From Methylococcus sp. EFPC2 (GTDB lineage Bacteria > Pseudomonadota > Gammaproteobacteria > Methylococcales > Methylococcaceae): a stretch of DNA of 64,000 nucleotides. The translations under genes and the position numbers were made by a program. The DNA lies in contig NZ_CP070491.1 in the NCBI RefSeq assembly GCF_016925495.1, positions 4,290,001 through 4,354,000 of the forward strand. Reading direction: 5' to 3'. The notes below the pieces were generated by a model. It saw only the letters and a program-made list of their open reading frames with translations, was not told the DNA's origin and did no database searches. Positions 1-7,912 of this stretch are shown piece after piece; the stretch's first letter is position 1, and each line of letters begins with the position of its first letter.

Positions 1-185
1 CCGGCGTGACCCAGGATCAGACCGGTCGCATCAAGGCCGGCGACCTGGTCAACGTCGTAGCTACCCAAGTGGGTGGCAAGGGTGGTGGCCGGCCCGATCT
101 GGCGCAGGCCGGCGGCAACGACGCCTCCAAACTCGATGTCGCTCTTCAGGGCGTGCCCGATTGGGTGCGCCAGCGCTTGGCTTAA
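1..185 (+). CDS. alaS: Alanyl-tRNA synthetase, C-terminal end (partial)
   Basis: The window opens inside a reading frame (first full codon at base 3) that ends with TAA at 183-185. The 60 visible residues contain the segment [15 protein letters not shown], which matches the Gly-rich C-terminal (DHHA1) domain of alanyl-tRNA synthetases, and end in VRQRLA. The full enzyme charges tRNA-Ala, and this C-terminal domain helps tRNA binding and editing. In many gammaproteobacteria alaS lies just upstream of csrA, as here with lysC between them. Catalytic and editing domains are outside the window. Confidence 0.93.
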   Translation, partial: GVTQDQTGRIKAGDLVNVVATQVGGKGGGRPDLAQAGGNDASKLDVALQGVPDWVRQRLA

Positions 186-207
186 TCAAAGAACCTAGAA
201 GAAATAG

Positions 208-1437
208 ATGGCGCTTTACGTACATAAATACGGCGGTACCTCGGTGGGCAGCACCGAGCGCATCAAGAACGTCGCCGAGCGGGTGATACGCGCCCGCCAG
301 CGGGGCGAGGACGTGGTGGTGGTGGTTTCCGCCATGAGCGGCGAAACCAACAAGCTGGTGGCCTACGCCCATGAGGTCCAGGAGCGGCCCAGTCCGCGCG
401 AGATGGACGTGCTGCTCTCCACCGGCGAGCAGGTCACCATCGCCCTGCTTGCCATGGCACTGGAGCAAAAGGGATGCCCGGCCATTTCCTATACCGGCTG
501 GCAGGTGGGTATCGTGTCCGACGATGCCCACACCAAAGCGCGCATCGAGAAGATAGACACCGACCGCATCCAGGCCGATCTGGATGCCGGCAGGGTGGTG
601 GTCGTGGCCGGTTTTCAAGGCGTGACCGCGGAGGGAGATATCACCACGCTGGGGCGCGGCGGGTCGGACACCACGGCGGTCGCTCTGGCGGCTGCCCTGA
701 AGGCCGAAGAGTGCCTCATCTATACCGACGTCGATGGCGTCTATACCACGGATCCGAGGGTCGAGCCCCGGGCTCGTCGCTTGGACCGCATCACCTTCGA
801 AGAAATGCTGGAAATGGCCAGCCTCGGTTCCAAGGTGCTGCAAATCCGTTCCGTGGAGTTTGCGGGCAAATACAATGTTCCTTTGCGCGTGTTGTCGAGT
901 TTCGCAGAAGGCGGCGGCACCCTGATCAGTTACGAGGAAAACGGCGTGGAAAAAGCGTTAATTTCGGGGATCGCGTTCAATCGCGACGAGGCCAAGCTCA
1001 CCATATTGGGCGTACCGGACCGTCCCGGCATCGCCCACAAGATTCTGGGTCCCGTCGCGGATGCGAACATCGAAGTCGACATGATCGTGCAGAACATGGC
1101 GGATGATCAGACCACGGACTTCACTTTTACCGTACACCGCAACGAATATCCCAAGGCGCTGGAAATCCTGCGGAGCACCTGCGAGGAACTGGGTGGCCGA
1201 CAGGTGACGGGCGATGATAAAATAGTCAAAGTTTCCATCGTAGGGGTCGGTATGCGATCCCACGCGGGCATCGCCAGCAAGATGTTCGAAGCCTTGGCAC
1301 GAGAAGGGATCAATATCCGGATGATCTCGACCTCGGAAATCAAGATTTCCGTGGTGGTCGACGAAAAATATCTGGAACTCGCGGTCCGCGCCCTCCACGA
1401 TGCTTTCGGGCTCGACAAGGCGCCGGTGGCGGAATGA
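208..1437 (+). CDS. lysC: Aspartate kinase
   Basis: Phosphorylates aspartate, the first step toward lysine, threonine, methionine and diaminopimelate. The 409-residue protein begins with the diagnostic KYGGTSVGS nucleotide-binding motif (about residues 7-15). The amino-acid-kinase fold runs to about residue 245, and two ACT domains (about 265-405) provide allosteric feedback control. It is monofunctional: no homoserine dehydrogenase domain follows. The ATG at 208 lies 22 bases after the alaS stop with an AGAAG-like ribosome site, so co-transcription with alaS is likely. dapD and dapC of the same pathway lie at 38-40 kb. Family assignment is secure; the effector specificity cannot be read from sequence. 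Confidence 0.96.
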   Translation: MALYVHKYGGTSVGSTERIKNVAERVIRARQRGEDVVVVVSAMSGETNKLVAYAHEVQERPSPREMDVLLSTGEQVTIALLAMALEQKGCPAISYTGWQVGIVSDDAHTKARIEKIDTDRIQADLDAGRVVVVAGFQGVTAEGDITTLGRGGSDTTAVALAAALKAEECLIYTDVDGVYTTDPRVEPRARRLDRITFEEMLEMASLGSKVLQIRSVEFAGKYNVPLRVLSSFAEGGGTLISYEENGVEKALISGIAFNRDEAKLTILGVPDRPGIAHKILGPVADANIEVDMIVQNMADDQTTDFTFTVHRNEYPKALEILRSTCEELGGRQVTGDDKIVKVSIVGVGMRSHAGIASKMFEALAREGINIRMISTSEIKISVVVDEKYLELAVRALHDAFGLDKAPVAE

Positions 1438-1456
1438 TCCGGCGCGATAAAAAAAT

Positions 1457-1485
1457 TTTATAATTTTTAAAAATATTGTTAGAAT
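1457..1485 (+). promoter_or_regulatory. Candidate csrA promoter (AT-rich)
   Basis: The spacer between lysC and csrA turns abruptly AT-rich. TAGAAT at 1480-1485 is a good -10 hexamer; the matching -35 (TTTATA near 1457) is poor. A perfect TATAAT also occurs at 1459-1464. This is the only promoter-like sequence in the gap, but which hexamer is used is uncertain. Confidence 0.35.
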
Positions 1486-1573
1486 CTGAAATTCAGCAAG
1501 AAGGCTTTGGTTGGCTATAAATGTTGCTGATTTCTGTATATTTGTATGGCGAGAAGCCGCAAAGGAAGGACTT

Positions 1574-1783
1574 ATGTTGATCTTGACTCGAAGAGTAGGT
1601 GAGACCCTGATGATAGGGGATGATGTCACCGTGACTGTGCTTGGCGTTAAGGGCAATCAGGTGCGCATCGGCGTTAACGCGCCGAAAGACGTTTCTGTTC
1701 ATCGGGAAGAGATCTACGAACGCATCAAAAAAGAGCAGCAGGGCTTGTCCGGTGGTGAAAAGCCGACCGGGTCTGGTGCATAA
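1574..1783 (+). CDS. csrA: Carbon storage regulator CsrA
   Basis: Small RNA-binding regulator that binds GGA motifs in mRNA leaders and controls translation and stability of carbon-metabolism, motility and biofilm genes. The 69-residue product starts [17 protein letters not shown] and carries the conserved [21 protein letters not shown] and VHREEIY segments of the five-stranded CsrA fold, with a short extra charged tail (family usually 61-65 residues). The ATG at 1574 is chosen because the product then starts exactly like the family and AAGGAAGGA (1562-1570) sits just upstream; an in-frame start at 1511 would add a spurious 21 residues. The ribosome site itself contains GGA motifs, compatible with autoregulation. 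Confidence 0.97.
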   Translation: MLILTRRVGETLMIGDDVTVTVLGVKGNQVRIGVNAPKDVSVHREEIYERIKKEQQGLSGGEKPTGSGA

Positions 1784-1805
1784 CCTGATTTAGTACGTCG
1801 ATTTT

Positions 1806-1898
1806 GGAGAGATGGCCGAGAGGCTGAAGGCGCTCCCCTGCTAAGGGAGTATACGGGCAAAACCTGTATCGAGGGTTCGAATCCCTCTCTCTCCGCCA
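1806..1898 (+). tRNA. serX: tRNA-Ser (anticodon GCU)
   Basis: A 93-base cloverleaf with encoded CCA. The acceptor stem GGAGAGA pairs with TCTCTCC, followed by discriminator G and CCA at 1896-1898. The anticodon stem CTCCC/GGGAG (1833-1837 and 1845-1849) encloses loop CTGCTAA, giving anticodon GCT at 1840-1842, which reads AGC and AGU serine codons. The long variable arm (TATACGGGCAAAACCTGTA region) is typical of class II serine tRNAs, and the T arm contains GGTTCGAATCC. csrA followed by tRNA-Ser(GCU) is a conserved gammaproteobacterial arrangement. Confidence 0.96.
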
Positions 1899-1906
1899 GT
1901 GTCTGG

Positions 1907-1933
1907 AACCCGCCCGCAAGGCGGGTTTCTTTA
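1907..1933 (+). terminator. Rho-independent terminator after tRNA-Ser
   Basis: Inverted repeat AACCCGCC (1907-1914) and GGCGGGTT (1920-1927) with a five-base loop, followed by the T-rich run TTTCTTT. It ends the csrA/tRNA transcript. Confidence 0.85.
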
Positions 1934-2007
1934 TGCAAGCCTTTGATGCGTGGTCTCGCTCGGGAGCCTGCAAAACAGATGGTCGGTAGGCTATGGTCTG
2001 TGCCGGC

Positions 2008-2035
2008 TTCACATTCCGCGGAATTTAAGTAGAAT
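2008..2035 (+). promoter_or_regulatory. Sigma-70-type promoter of the rpsP operon
   Basis: TTCACA (2008-2013, five of six matches to the -35 consensus) and TAGAAT (2030-2035, five of six matches to the -10) are separated by 16 bases. They lie about 47 bases before the rpsP start. The spacer contains the palindrome TTCCGCGGAA. Confidence 0.6.
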
Positions 2036-2081
2036 ACCCGGCTCGAATTCCAATTCATTTAAAGGTTATAGAGGAATACTA

Positions 2082-2336
2082 ATGGTAACCATACGTCTGG
2101 CGCGTGGCGGTGCAAAAAAACGGCCTTTTTATCACGTGGTTGTGACGGACAGCCGATCGAAGCGTGATGGCCGCTACATCGAGCGGGTAGGCTTTTTCAA
2201 TCCGATCGCACGCGGTCAGGAAGAGCGTGTTCGTTTGAACGATGAGCGCATCCAATATTGGGTGGCCCAAGGCGCACAAGCGTCCGACCGCGTCGCTAGT
2301 TTGATCCGCGAAGCAGCCCGCAAAGAGGCGGCGTAA
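2082..2336 (+). CDS. rpsP: 30S ribosomal protein S16
   Basis: Small-subunit assembly protein. The 84-residue product begins [17 protein letters not shown] and contains the [18 protein letters not shown] signature of S16, with usual family length. The ATG at 2082 is preferred over an upstream in-frame start because the product then begins exactly like other S16 proteins and GAGGAA (2071-2076) lies upstream. First gene of the conserved rpsP-rimM-trmD-rplS operon. Confidence 0.98.
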   Translation: MVTIRLARGGAKKRPFYHVVVTDSRSKRDGRYIERVGFFNPIARGQEERVRLNDERIQYWVAQGAQASDRVASLIREAARKEAA

Positions 2337-2361
2337 GAACTTGTAGATCAGGGCGGCTGGC

Positions 2362-2862
2362 GTGTCTCGGCTGGTCGTGGTCGGCGAAATTGCTGGCGCT
2401 CATGGCGTCAAGGGATGGGTGAAGATTCATTCCTTTACCGAGCCGAGAGATGCAATATTGGACTACGTGCCGTGGGTGCTGGACACCAACGGCGTGACCA
2501 GGGAGTGCAAGGTGTTGGCCGCGCGGGCTGAAGGCCCAAGCGTCCTGGCGAGACTGGAACAGATAGAAGATCGCGACCAGGCAGCAAAGCTGCGGTTCAG
2601 CAAAATTTTGGCGCCGCGCGATCGTTTTCCGGTGCCGGAGCCCGGCCATTATTACTGGGCCGACTTGATCGGTTTACAGGTGAAAACGGTGGACGGCCAG
2701 GCGCTCGGCATCGTGACGGACATGATGGCAACCGGGGCCAACGACGTCATGGTTGTCAAGGGCGAGCGGGAGAGGTTGGTTCCCTTCGTGACCGGTGAAT
2801 ATGTGAAGGAAGTCCATATCGACGAGGGTTATCTGATCGTCGACTGGGATCCGGAATTCTAA
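2362..2862 (+). CDS. rimM: Ribosome maturation factor RimM
   Basis: Assists 30S head assembly and 16S rRNA processing by binding S19. The 166-residue protein starts at a GTG (MSRLVVVGEIAGAHGVKGWVKI). Its N-terminal RimM barrel is followed from about residue 95 by a PRC-barrel domain beginning YYWADLIGLQV, and it ends with the typical VDWDPEF. It lies 25 bases after rpsP and 12 before trmD. Confidence 0.96.
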   Translation: MSRLVVVGEIAGAHGVKGWVKIHSFTEPRDAILDYVPWVLDTNGVTRECKVLAARAEGPSVLARLEQIEDRDQAAKLRFSKILAPRDRFPVPEPGHYYWADLIGLQVKTVDGQALGIVTDMMATGANDVMVVKGERERLVPFVTGEYVKEVHIDEGYLIVDWDPEF

Positions 2863-2874
2863 GCGCGCCATCGG

Positions 2875-3618
2875 ATGCGTTTCGATATTGTCACGCTCTT
2901 CCCGGAGATGATGCGGGAGGCGACGGCCTGGGGCGTCACCGGGAGGGCTTTGGATCAGGGCTTGGCCGAAATCGGGTTGTGGAATCCGCGGGATTACACC
3001 CACGACCGGCACCGCACGGTAGACGACCGGCCTTACGGCGGCGGCCCCGGCATGGTCATGAAGGTCGAGCCTTTGCGTGCGGCGATCCGCGCGGCCCGAA
3101 ACGCCCATGAACAGCCCGCGCCGGTGATTTATCTCAGCCCTCAGGGGCGCCGGCTCGATCAGGCCTCGGTCAGGCGTTTCGCGGAACTGCCCCGCTTGGT
3201 GTTGGTGGCCGGACGCTACGAAGGGGTGGACGAGCGCTTGATCGAGGCCGAAGTGGACGAAGAATGGTCCATCGGCGATTACGTGCTGAGCGGCGGCGAA
3301 CTGGCTGCCCTGGTGATTTTCGATGCGGTGGTGCGCTTGCTGCCGGGCGTGCTGGGCGATGACCAGTCCGCCGCGCAGGATTCGTACATGGCGGGTTTGC
3401 TGGATTGCCCGCATTACACCCGGCCGGAGGTGATCGATGGCCGGGCCGTTCCGGAAATTTTGCAGAGCGGCAATCACGAGGCGATCCGCCGCTGGCGCCT
3501 GAAACAAGCCTTAGGCCGGACCTGGCTGAGGCGGCCGGACCTGTTGCAGGGCCGGGTCCTGGATGTCGAGCAGCAAAGGCTGTTGGATGAGTTTAGAAAC
3601 GATTTGAATACCAGATAG
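2875..3618 (+). CDS. trmD: tRNA (guanine-N1-)-methyltransferase
   Basis: SAM-dependent enzyme that makes m1G37 next to the anticodon and prevents +1 frameshifting. The 247-residue product ([12 protein letters not shown] start) contains the SPOUT trefoil-knot segments RYEGVDERL (about 112-120) and [15 protein letters not shown] (about 133-147), plus the CPHYTRPEV active-site region near 178. Length agrees with the family. It sits 12 bases after rimM, with rplS next. Confidence 0.97.
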   Translation: MRFDIVTLFPEMMREATAWGVTGRALDQGLAEIGLWNPRDYTHDRHRTVDDRPYGGGPGMVMKVEPLRAAIRAARNAHEQPAPVIYLSPQGRRLDQASVRRFAELPRLVLVAGRYEGVDERLIEAEVDEEWSIGDYVLSGGELAALVIFDAVVRLLPGVLGDDQSAAQDSYMAGLLDCPHYTRPEVIDGRAVPEILQSGNHEAIRRWRLKQALGRTWLRRPDLLQGRVLDVEQQRLLDEFRNDLNTR

Positions 3619-3634
3619 TTGTGTAGAGGAACCC

Positions 3635-3982
3635 ATGGCAAACATAATTCAACAGCTCGAAAAAGAATGGATAGGCGACAAGGCCATCCCCGAATTCGGC
3701 CCCGGTGACACTGTCGTCGTACAGGTCAAGGTCAAGGAAGGTAACCGCGAACGTTTGCAGGCTTATGAAGGCGTGGTCATCGCCAAGCGTAACCGTGGCT
3801 ACCACTCCGCGTTTACCGTGCGCAAGATTTCCCACGGCGAAGGCGTGGAGCGCGTGTTCCTCACTTACAGCCCGCAGGTTCAGGAAATCCAGGTGAAGCG
3901 CCGCGGCGACGTGCGTCGCGCCAAGCTTTACTACCTGCGCGACCGCACCGGTAAGGCTGCCCGTATCAAGGAAAAAATCTAA
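3635..3982 (+). CDS. rplS: 50S ribosomal protein L19
   Basis: Large-subunit protein at the 30S-50S interface. The 115-residue product contains [18 protein letters not shown], the signature [12 protein letters not shown] and the C-terminal [19 protein letters not shown] of L19. AGAGGA ribosome site just upstream of the ATG at 3635. Last gene of the operon; a strong terminator follows. Confidence 0.98.
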   Translation: MANIIQQLEKEWIGDKAIPEFGPGDTVVVQVKVKEGNRERLQAYEGVVIAKRNRGYHSAFTVRKISHGEGVERVFLTYSPQVQEIQVKRRGDVRRAKLYYLRDRTGKAARIKEKI

Positions 3983-4020
3983 CCCCTGCGGCTTTTGCCG
4001 TCGGAGTTTCGGGACGGACG

Positions 4021-4053
4021 ACGGGTGGCCTCAGGGCCGCCCGTGTCTTTTTG
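4021..4053 (+). terminator. Rho-independent terminator after rplS
   Basis: ACGGGTGGCC (4021-4030) pairs with GGCCGCCCGT (4035-4044, one G-T wobble) around a TCAG loop and is followed by GTCTTTTTG. It ends the rpsP-rplS transcript. Its T run overlaps a possible TTG start for the next gene, which argues for the later GTG start. Confidence 0.85.
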
Positions 4054-4074
4054 CGTTGGTGTCGCATCGTCACA

Positions 4075-4572
4075 GTGAAAGCACGCCCGATAGTCGCCGA
4101 GCCCGAGCATGTGGCCGTCATCCCCGCGCCCTTCGGTTCGGTGATCGTACGCGCAGGCGACACCGCGTTGCGCGGTCTCGATGTGTCGCCGGATGTTTTG
4201 GAGCCGATCGCCCCCCTCGGTTCCTTGCTGAAGACGGCCGAGCGCCAATTGTTGTCTTATTTCCGCGATCCGCTCAGCCCGTTCGATCTTCCCATAGGCG
4301 TGCACGGCACGTCTCACCGCATGCGCGTGTGGGACGCCTTGCGCGCCATTCCACCCGGCCAGGTCAAGACTTATGGCCAGATCGCCGGCGAACTCAGCTC
4401 CGGTCCGCGGGCGGTGGCCGGTGCCTGCCGCAGCAACGAATTCCCCATCCTCATACCCTGCCATCGGGTCGTATCGTCCCAGGGCCTGGGCGGCTATTGC
4501 GGCCGGCTCGACGGTCCGTTCTTGGAAATCAAGCGCTGGCTGCTGCGGCACGAGGGCTATCCGATTGACTGA
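4075..4572 (+). CDS. ogt: Methylated-DNA--protein-cysteine methyltransferase
   Basis: Suicide repair protein that moves the alkyl group from O6-methylguanine to its own cysteine. From the GTG at 4075 it has 165 residues. The C-terminal DNA-binding domain begins RMRVWDALRAIPPGQVKTYGQIA (split here as RMRVWDALR and AIPPGQVKTYGQ), and the active site PCHRVV places the acceptor Cys near residue 129. The GTG is chosen because the alternative TTG at 4051 lies in the rplS terminator; no clear ribosome site is seen for either. The stop codon overlaps the xerD start, suggesting translational coupling. Whether it is Ogt or Ada-C-like is not decided by sequence alone. Confidence 0.9.
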   Translation: MKARPIVAEPEHVAVIPAPFGSVIVRAGDTALRGLDVSPDVLEPIAPLGSLLKTAERQLLSYFRDPLSPFDLPIGVHGTSHRMRVWDALRAIPPGQVKTYGQIAGELSSGPRAVAGACRSNEFPILIPCHRVVSSQGLGGYCGRLDGPFLEIKRWLLRHEGYPID

Positions 4573-5470
4573 AGCCGCCGCCAACCAGGTCTTGATACGA
4601 AGTTTTCAGGATGGCCTGTGGATCGAGGAGGGTCTGAGCGAGAACACGCAAAAGTCCTACGCCAGCGATCTTAATCTGTTCGCCCTCTGGCTGAGAACCG
4701 AGCGGAGCAAGGCCTTGATCGAGGTTCGACGGGACGATATCGAAGCCTATCTCGCCCATCGCTTCCGCGAGCAGGCCAGCCACCGTACCAGCGCCCGGTT
4801 GTTGTCCAGCCTGCGTAAGTTTTACGCGAATCTGGTGAGGCTGGAGAAGCTGGATCACGATCCCTGTGCCGGCATCGAATCGCCCCAAGTCGGCAAGCCC
4901 CTGCCTAAGACCCTGAGCGAAAGCGAGGTCGAGGACTTGCTGAACGCGCCCGAGCCGAGTCAGCCCTTGGGGCAGCGCGATCGCACCATGCTGGAAGTGC
5001 TTTATGCCACGGGTCTGCGGGTGACCGAGCTGGTGAGCCTGCGGCTGGAGCAGATCAACCTACGGCAGGGATTGGTGCGGGTGACCGGCAAGGGCAGCAA
5101 GACCCGGCTGACGCCGCTCGGCGAGGAAGCGCAAAACTGGCTGGAGATTTACCAGCACCAAGGCCGCCCGGCCATACTCGGCGGTCGGCAAAGCGACGAT
5201 CTGTTCGTGACGGAGCGGGGCGGCGCCATGACCCGCCAGGCCTTCTGGTATCTCATCAAGCGCTATGCGATCAAGGCCGGCATCAGCAAGCCTTTGTCGC
5301 CGCATACCCTGCGACATGCCTTCGCGACCCATTTGCTGAACCACGGCGCGGATCTGCGCGTTGTGCAATTGCTGCTGGGACATAGTGATTTGTCCAGCAC
5401 CCAGATTTACACCCACGTCGCCCAGGAACGCCTCAAAGACCTGCACAGCCGCTGCCATCCGCGCGGCTGA
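4565..5470 (+). CDS. xerD: Tyrosine recombinase XerD
   Basis: Works with XerC at dif to resolve chromosome dimers. From the TTG at 4565 the product has 301 residues, matching XerD (about 298); a longer in-frame opening would run back through ogt in another frame and is rejected. The N-terminal SAM-like domain (about 10-95) is followed by the catalytic domain with R152 (TGLRVTEL), K176, H247-xx-R250 (SPHTLRHAFATHLL), H273 and nucleophile Y282 (IYTHV). The ending LKDLHSRCHPRG is XerD-like rather than XerC-like. It overlaps the ogt stop by eight bases. Confidence 0.93.
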   Translation: MTEAAANQVLIRSFQDGLWIEEGLSENTQKSYASDLNLFALWLRTERSKALIEVRRDDIEAYLAHRFREQASHRTSARLLSSLRKFYANLVRLEKLDHDPCAGIESPQVGKPLPKTLSESEVEDLLNAPEPSQPLGQRDRTMLEVLYATGLRVTELVSLRLEQINLRQGLVRVTGKGSKTRLTPLGEEAQNWLEIYQHQGRPAILGGRQSDDLFVTERGGAMTRQAFWYLIKRYAIKAGISKPLSPHTLRHAFATHLLNHGADLRVVQLLLGHSDLSSTQIYTHVAQERLKDLHSRCHPRG

Positions 5471-5488
5471 ACCAAACTCGGAGCCTGC

Positions 5489-6271
5489 ATGACCGGAACC
5501 ATCCATCCCACCGCTCACATCGCACCCGGCGCAAAACTGGGCGCCGGAGTCACCGTCGGTCCTTACGCCGTGATCGAAGACCAGGTCGAGATCGGCGACG
5601 GCAGCGTGATCGGTGCCCACGCCATCATCCAGCCCCGTGTCCGCATGGGACGGAACAATACGGTGCATCCCACCGCCGTGCTGGGCGGCTTGCCGCAAGA
5701 CCTGGCTTTCGATCCGCAATTCGACACCTGGGTCGAAATCGGCGACGGCAATGTCTTACGCGAGGGTGTGACCATCAGCCGGGCCACCAAGACGGGTACC
5801 GCGACCCGCATCGGCAACGAGTGTTATCTGATGAACAACAGTCACGTCGGCCACGATTGCACGGTGGGCAACAACACCATCTTCGCCAGCGGCGCGACCC
5901 TGGGCGGCCATGCGCAGGTCGGCGACCGGGTGTTTCTCGGTGGCGGGGTCATGACCCATCAGTTCTGCCGTATCGGCAGCTACGCCATGCTGCAGGGTTT
6001 GGCCGGCATCAACAAGGACGTGTTGCCTTTCATGATGGTGGGCGGACGCCCCGGCAAGCATTACCGCCTGAATCTGGTCGGCCTGCGCCGCGCCGGCATC
6101 GACGGCGAGCGTCTGAAGACCGTGTCCGCCGCCATACGGCGCTTGCGCAACAAGCAGAGCCTGGAAGGCCTGGCCGATACGCCGGAACTGGACTATCTGC
6201 GCGCCTGGTTGGCGGAAGGTAGCAAGCGCGGCATCCTGCCCTTCATCGACATCCACAAGGACGCGGACTGA
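5489..6271 (+). CDS. lpxA: Acyl-ACP--UDP-sugar O/N-acyltransferase LpxA
   Basis: First enzyme of lipid A synthesis: moves a 3-hydroxyacyl chain from ACP to the 3 position of the UDP-sugar. The 260-residue protein has the left-handed beta-helix hexapeptide repeats (IHPTAHIAPGAKLG onward) to about residue 185 and a helical C-terminus. The catalytic His is in SHVGHDCTVG. A Gly aligns with E. coli Gly173, the acyl-chain ruler residue. Because gnnA and gnnB are adjacent, the true acceptor may be UDP-GlcNAc3N, giving an amide rather than an ester; this is inference from context. Confidence 0.95.
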   Translation: MTGTIHPTAHIAPGAKLGAGVTVGPYAVIEDQVEIGDGSVIGAHAIIQPRVRMGRNNTVHPTAVLGGLPQDLAFDPQFDTWVEIGDGNVLREGVTISRATKTGTATRIGNECYLMNNSHVGHDCTVGNNTIFASGATLGGHAQVGDRVFLGGGVMTHQFCRIGSYAMLQGLAGINKDVLPFMMVGGRPGKHYRLNLVGLRRAGIDGERLKTVSAAIRRLRNKQSLEGLADTPELDYLRAWLAEGSKRGILPFIDIHKDAD

Positions 6272-6293
6272 ATCATCTCTCGGGGAAAACAAC

Positions 6294-7238
6294 ATGAGCA
6301 AACTGAAATGCGCCGTGATCGGCGTCGGCTACCTGGGCAAGTTCCACGCGCAAAAATATGCCGCTCTGCCGGATTGTGAACTGGTCGCCGTGGTGGACAA
6401 TAATCCCGAACAGGCCCGTGCCGTCGCCGAGCAGAACCACACCCAGGCGCTGACCGATTACCGTGAGCTGCTGGGCAAGGTCGATGCTGTCAGCATCGTT
6501 GTGCCCACCAGCCTGCATTTCCAGGTGGCGAAGGATTTTCTCGAAGCCGGCGCCCATGTGCTGGTGGAAAAACCCATCACCGTCACCGTAGAAGAGGCGG
6601 ACGAGCTGATCCGCATCGCCAAGGAAAAGGATTTGCGCCTGATGGTCGGCCATCTGGAGCGTTTCAACGCGGCCATACTCGGCATGGATTTGACTCACGA
6701 CAAGCCGCTGTTCATCGAGTCGCACCGTTTGGCGCCGTTCAACCCGCGCGCCAACGACGTCAGCGTGGTGCTGGACCTGATGATCCACGACATCGATATC
6801 ATCCTCGACATTGTCGATTCCGAGGTCGAGCACATCGACGCCAAGGGTGTGACCGTGCTCACCAGCGACACCGACATCGCCAATGCCCGCATCACCTTCA
6901 AGAGCGGCTGCGTGGCCAACGTCACCGCCAGCCGAGCCAGCCTCAAGGTCGAGCGCAAGATGCGGATGTTCATGCCCAACGCCTACGTCTCTGTGGATTT
7001 CCAGAACCGCGTGCTGGCCATACACCGCAAGGGCGATAAGGAAATGTTTCCCGGCGTGCCGGAAATCCTCAGCGAGGAATCGGTGTTCGAAAACGGCGAT
7101 GCCCTGCTGGAAGAGATCAAGCACTTCGTCACCTGCATCCGCGAAGGCAAGGAGCCTTTGGTTTCCGGCCATGCCGGCCGCCGGGCGCTGGCTACCGCAA
7201 CCGCCATCACCCAATTGCTCAAACAAGGAGTGGTGTAG
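6294..7238 (+). CDS. gnnA: Gfo/Idh/MocA-family oxidoreductase, probable UDP-GlcNAc 3-dehydrogenase GnnA
   Basis: Probable NAD-dependent oxidation of the 3-hydroxyl of UDP-GlcNAc, first step to UDP-GlcNAc3N. The 314-residue protein has the Rossmann motif GVGYLG (about residues 8-13), the family motif VLVEKPIT (about 92-99) and the HLERFN segment, then a C-terminal alpha/beta domain. The Gfo/Idh/MocA family is broad, but its place between lpxA and a DegT aminotransferase with lpxB next reproduces the lpxA-gnnA-gnnB-lpxB logic described in Acidithiobacillus ferrooxidans and Leptospira. It starts 22 bases after lpxA with a GGGGAAAA-type ribosome site. Confidence 0.82.
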   Translation: MSKLKCAVIGVGYLGKFHAQKYAALPDCELVAVVDNNPEQARAVAEQNHTQALTDYRELLGKVDAVSIVVPTSLHFQVAKDFLEAGAHVLVEKPITVTVEEADELIRIAKEKDLRLMVGHLERFNAAILGMDLTHDKPLFIESHRLAPFNPRANDVSVVLDLMIHDIDIILDIVDSEVEHIDAKGVTVLTSDTDIANARITFKSGCVANVTASRASLKVERKMRMFMPNAYVSVDFQNRVLAIHRKGDKEMFPGVPEILSEESVFENGDALLEEIKHFVTCIREGKEPLVSGHAGRRALATATAITQLLKQGVV

Positions 7239-7295
7239 CATAGGCCGCGAGGCCAGGGTGTTACTCCGGCGTTTACGGAATTGGGAGGTAGCAGC

Positions 7296-7523
7296 ATGAA
7301 TTATCGCGAGATTATTACCATCGAGGCGGGTAAACGCGGTGGTAAGCCCTGTATCCGGGGCTTGCGTATTACCGTCTACGATGTGCTCGAATACCTTGCC
7401 TCAGGCATGAGTATGGAGGAGATCGTTGAAGATTTTCCGGAGCTCAGTTCCGAGGACATACGTGCGGTCTTGAGCTTTGCGGCGGACAGAGAGCGGCATA
7501 TCGAATCGCTCAAGGCCGTATGA
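7296..7523 (+). CDS. DUF433 protein, probable antitoxin
   Basis: 75 residues from ATG 7296, preceded by GGGAGG (7283-7288). The sequence (ITIEAGKRGGKPCIRG, then VYDVLEYLASGMSMEEIVEDFPEL) is a typical DUF433 winged-helix-like protein. Genes of this family usually form the first partner of a two-gene module with a PIN-like DUF5615 protein and are regarded as antitoxins. It overlaps the following gene by four bases (ATGA at 7520-7523), implying coupled synthesis. Base composition is visibly less GC-rich than the flanking lipid A genes, suggesting transfer. Confidence 0.8.
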   Translation: MNYREIITIEAGKRGGKPCIRGLRITVYDVLEYLASGMSMEEIVEDFPELSSEDIRAVLSFAADRERHIESLKAV

Positions 7524-7852
7524 AACTGCTCTTGGATGAAAATCTTTCCCGGCGGTTGCTGCCGTTTCTGCTCGCCGAATACCCAGACTCCACTCAGATA
7601 GCCCTGCTTGAAATGGAAAAGTCCAGTGACCATGAAGTCTGGACTTATGCGCGTATCCATGAATATGTCATCGTGACGCGTGATTCCGATTTTTACGATC
7701 TCAGCACCATTTACGGGCAGCCGCCCAAGATCATATGGTTGCGTACCGGCAACCAAAATAAGGCCACGACCTTGTCGGTATTGTTGAGCCACCGTTCGCT
7801 GATTGAAAAAGCGCTGTTGGCGGAGGATAAGGCGTGCATCGAAATTTATTGA
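7520..7852 (+). CDS. DUF5615 PIN-like protein, probable toxin
   Basis: 110 residues starting MKLLLDENLSRRLLPFL. The N-terminal LLDENLS acidic motif, the VTRDSDFYDLS segment (about 53-63) and the PPKIIWLRTGN strand are the hallmarks of DUF5615 (Mut7-C/PIN-like) proteins. The acidic residues D7, D55 and D57 could form a nuclease metal site. Paired with the upstream DUF433 gene it forms a toxin-antitoxin-like module. Toxicity and target are unproven. AT-richer than its surroundings. Confidence 0.78.
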   Translation: MKLLLDENLSRRLLPFLLAEYPDSTQIALLEMEKSSDHEVWTYARIHEYVIVTRDSDFYDLSTIYGQPPKIIWLRTGNQNKATTLSVLLSHRSLIEKALLAEDKACIEIY

Positions 7853-7912
7853 AAAATTAATCGTGTAACCCCGACTTCATTGGTTTTGTTTACTTCCGGA
7901 GAAACCCCCACC

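Noticed and set aside
1806-1898. tRNA-Leu as an alternative for the class II tRNA
   Set aside because: The anticodon is GCT, and the discriminator G fits serine; leucine tRNAs have discriminator A.
4051-4074. TTG start for ogt at 4051
   Set aside because: It lies in the T run of the rplS terminator and has no ribosome site.
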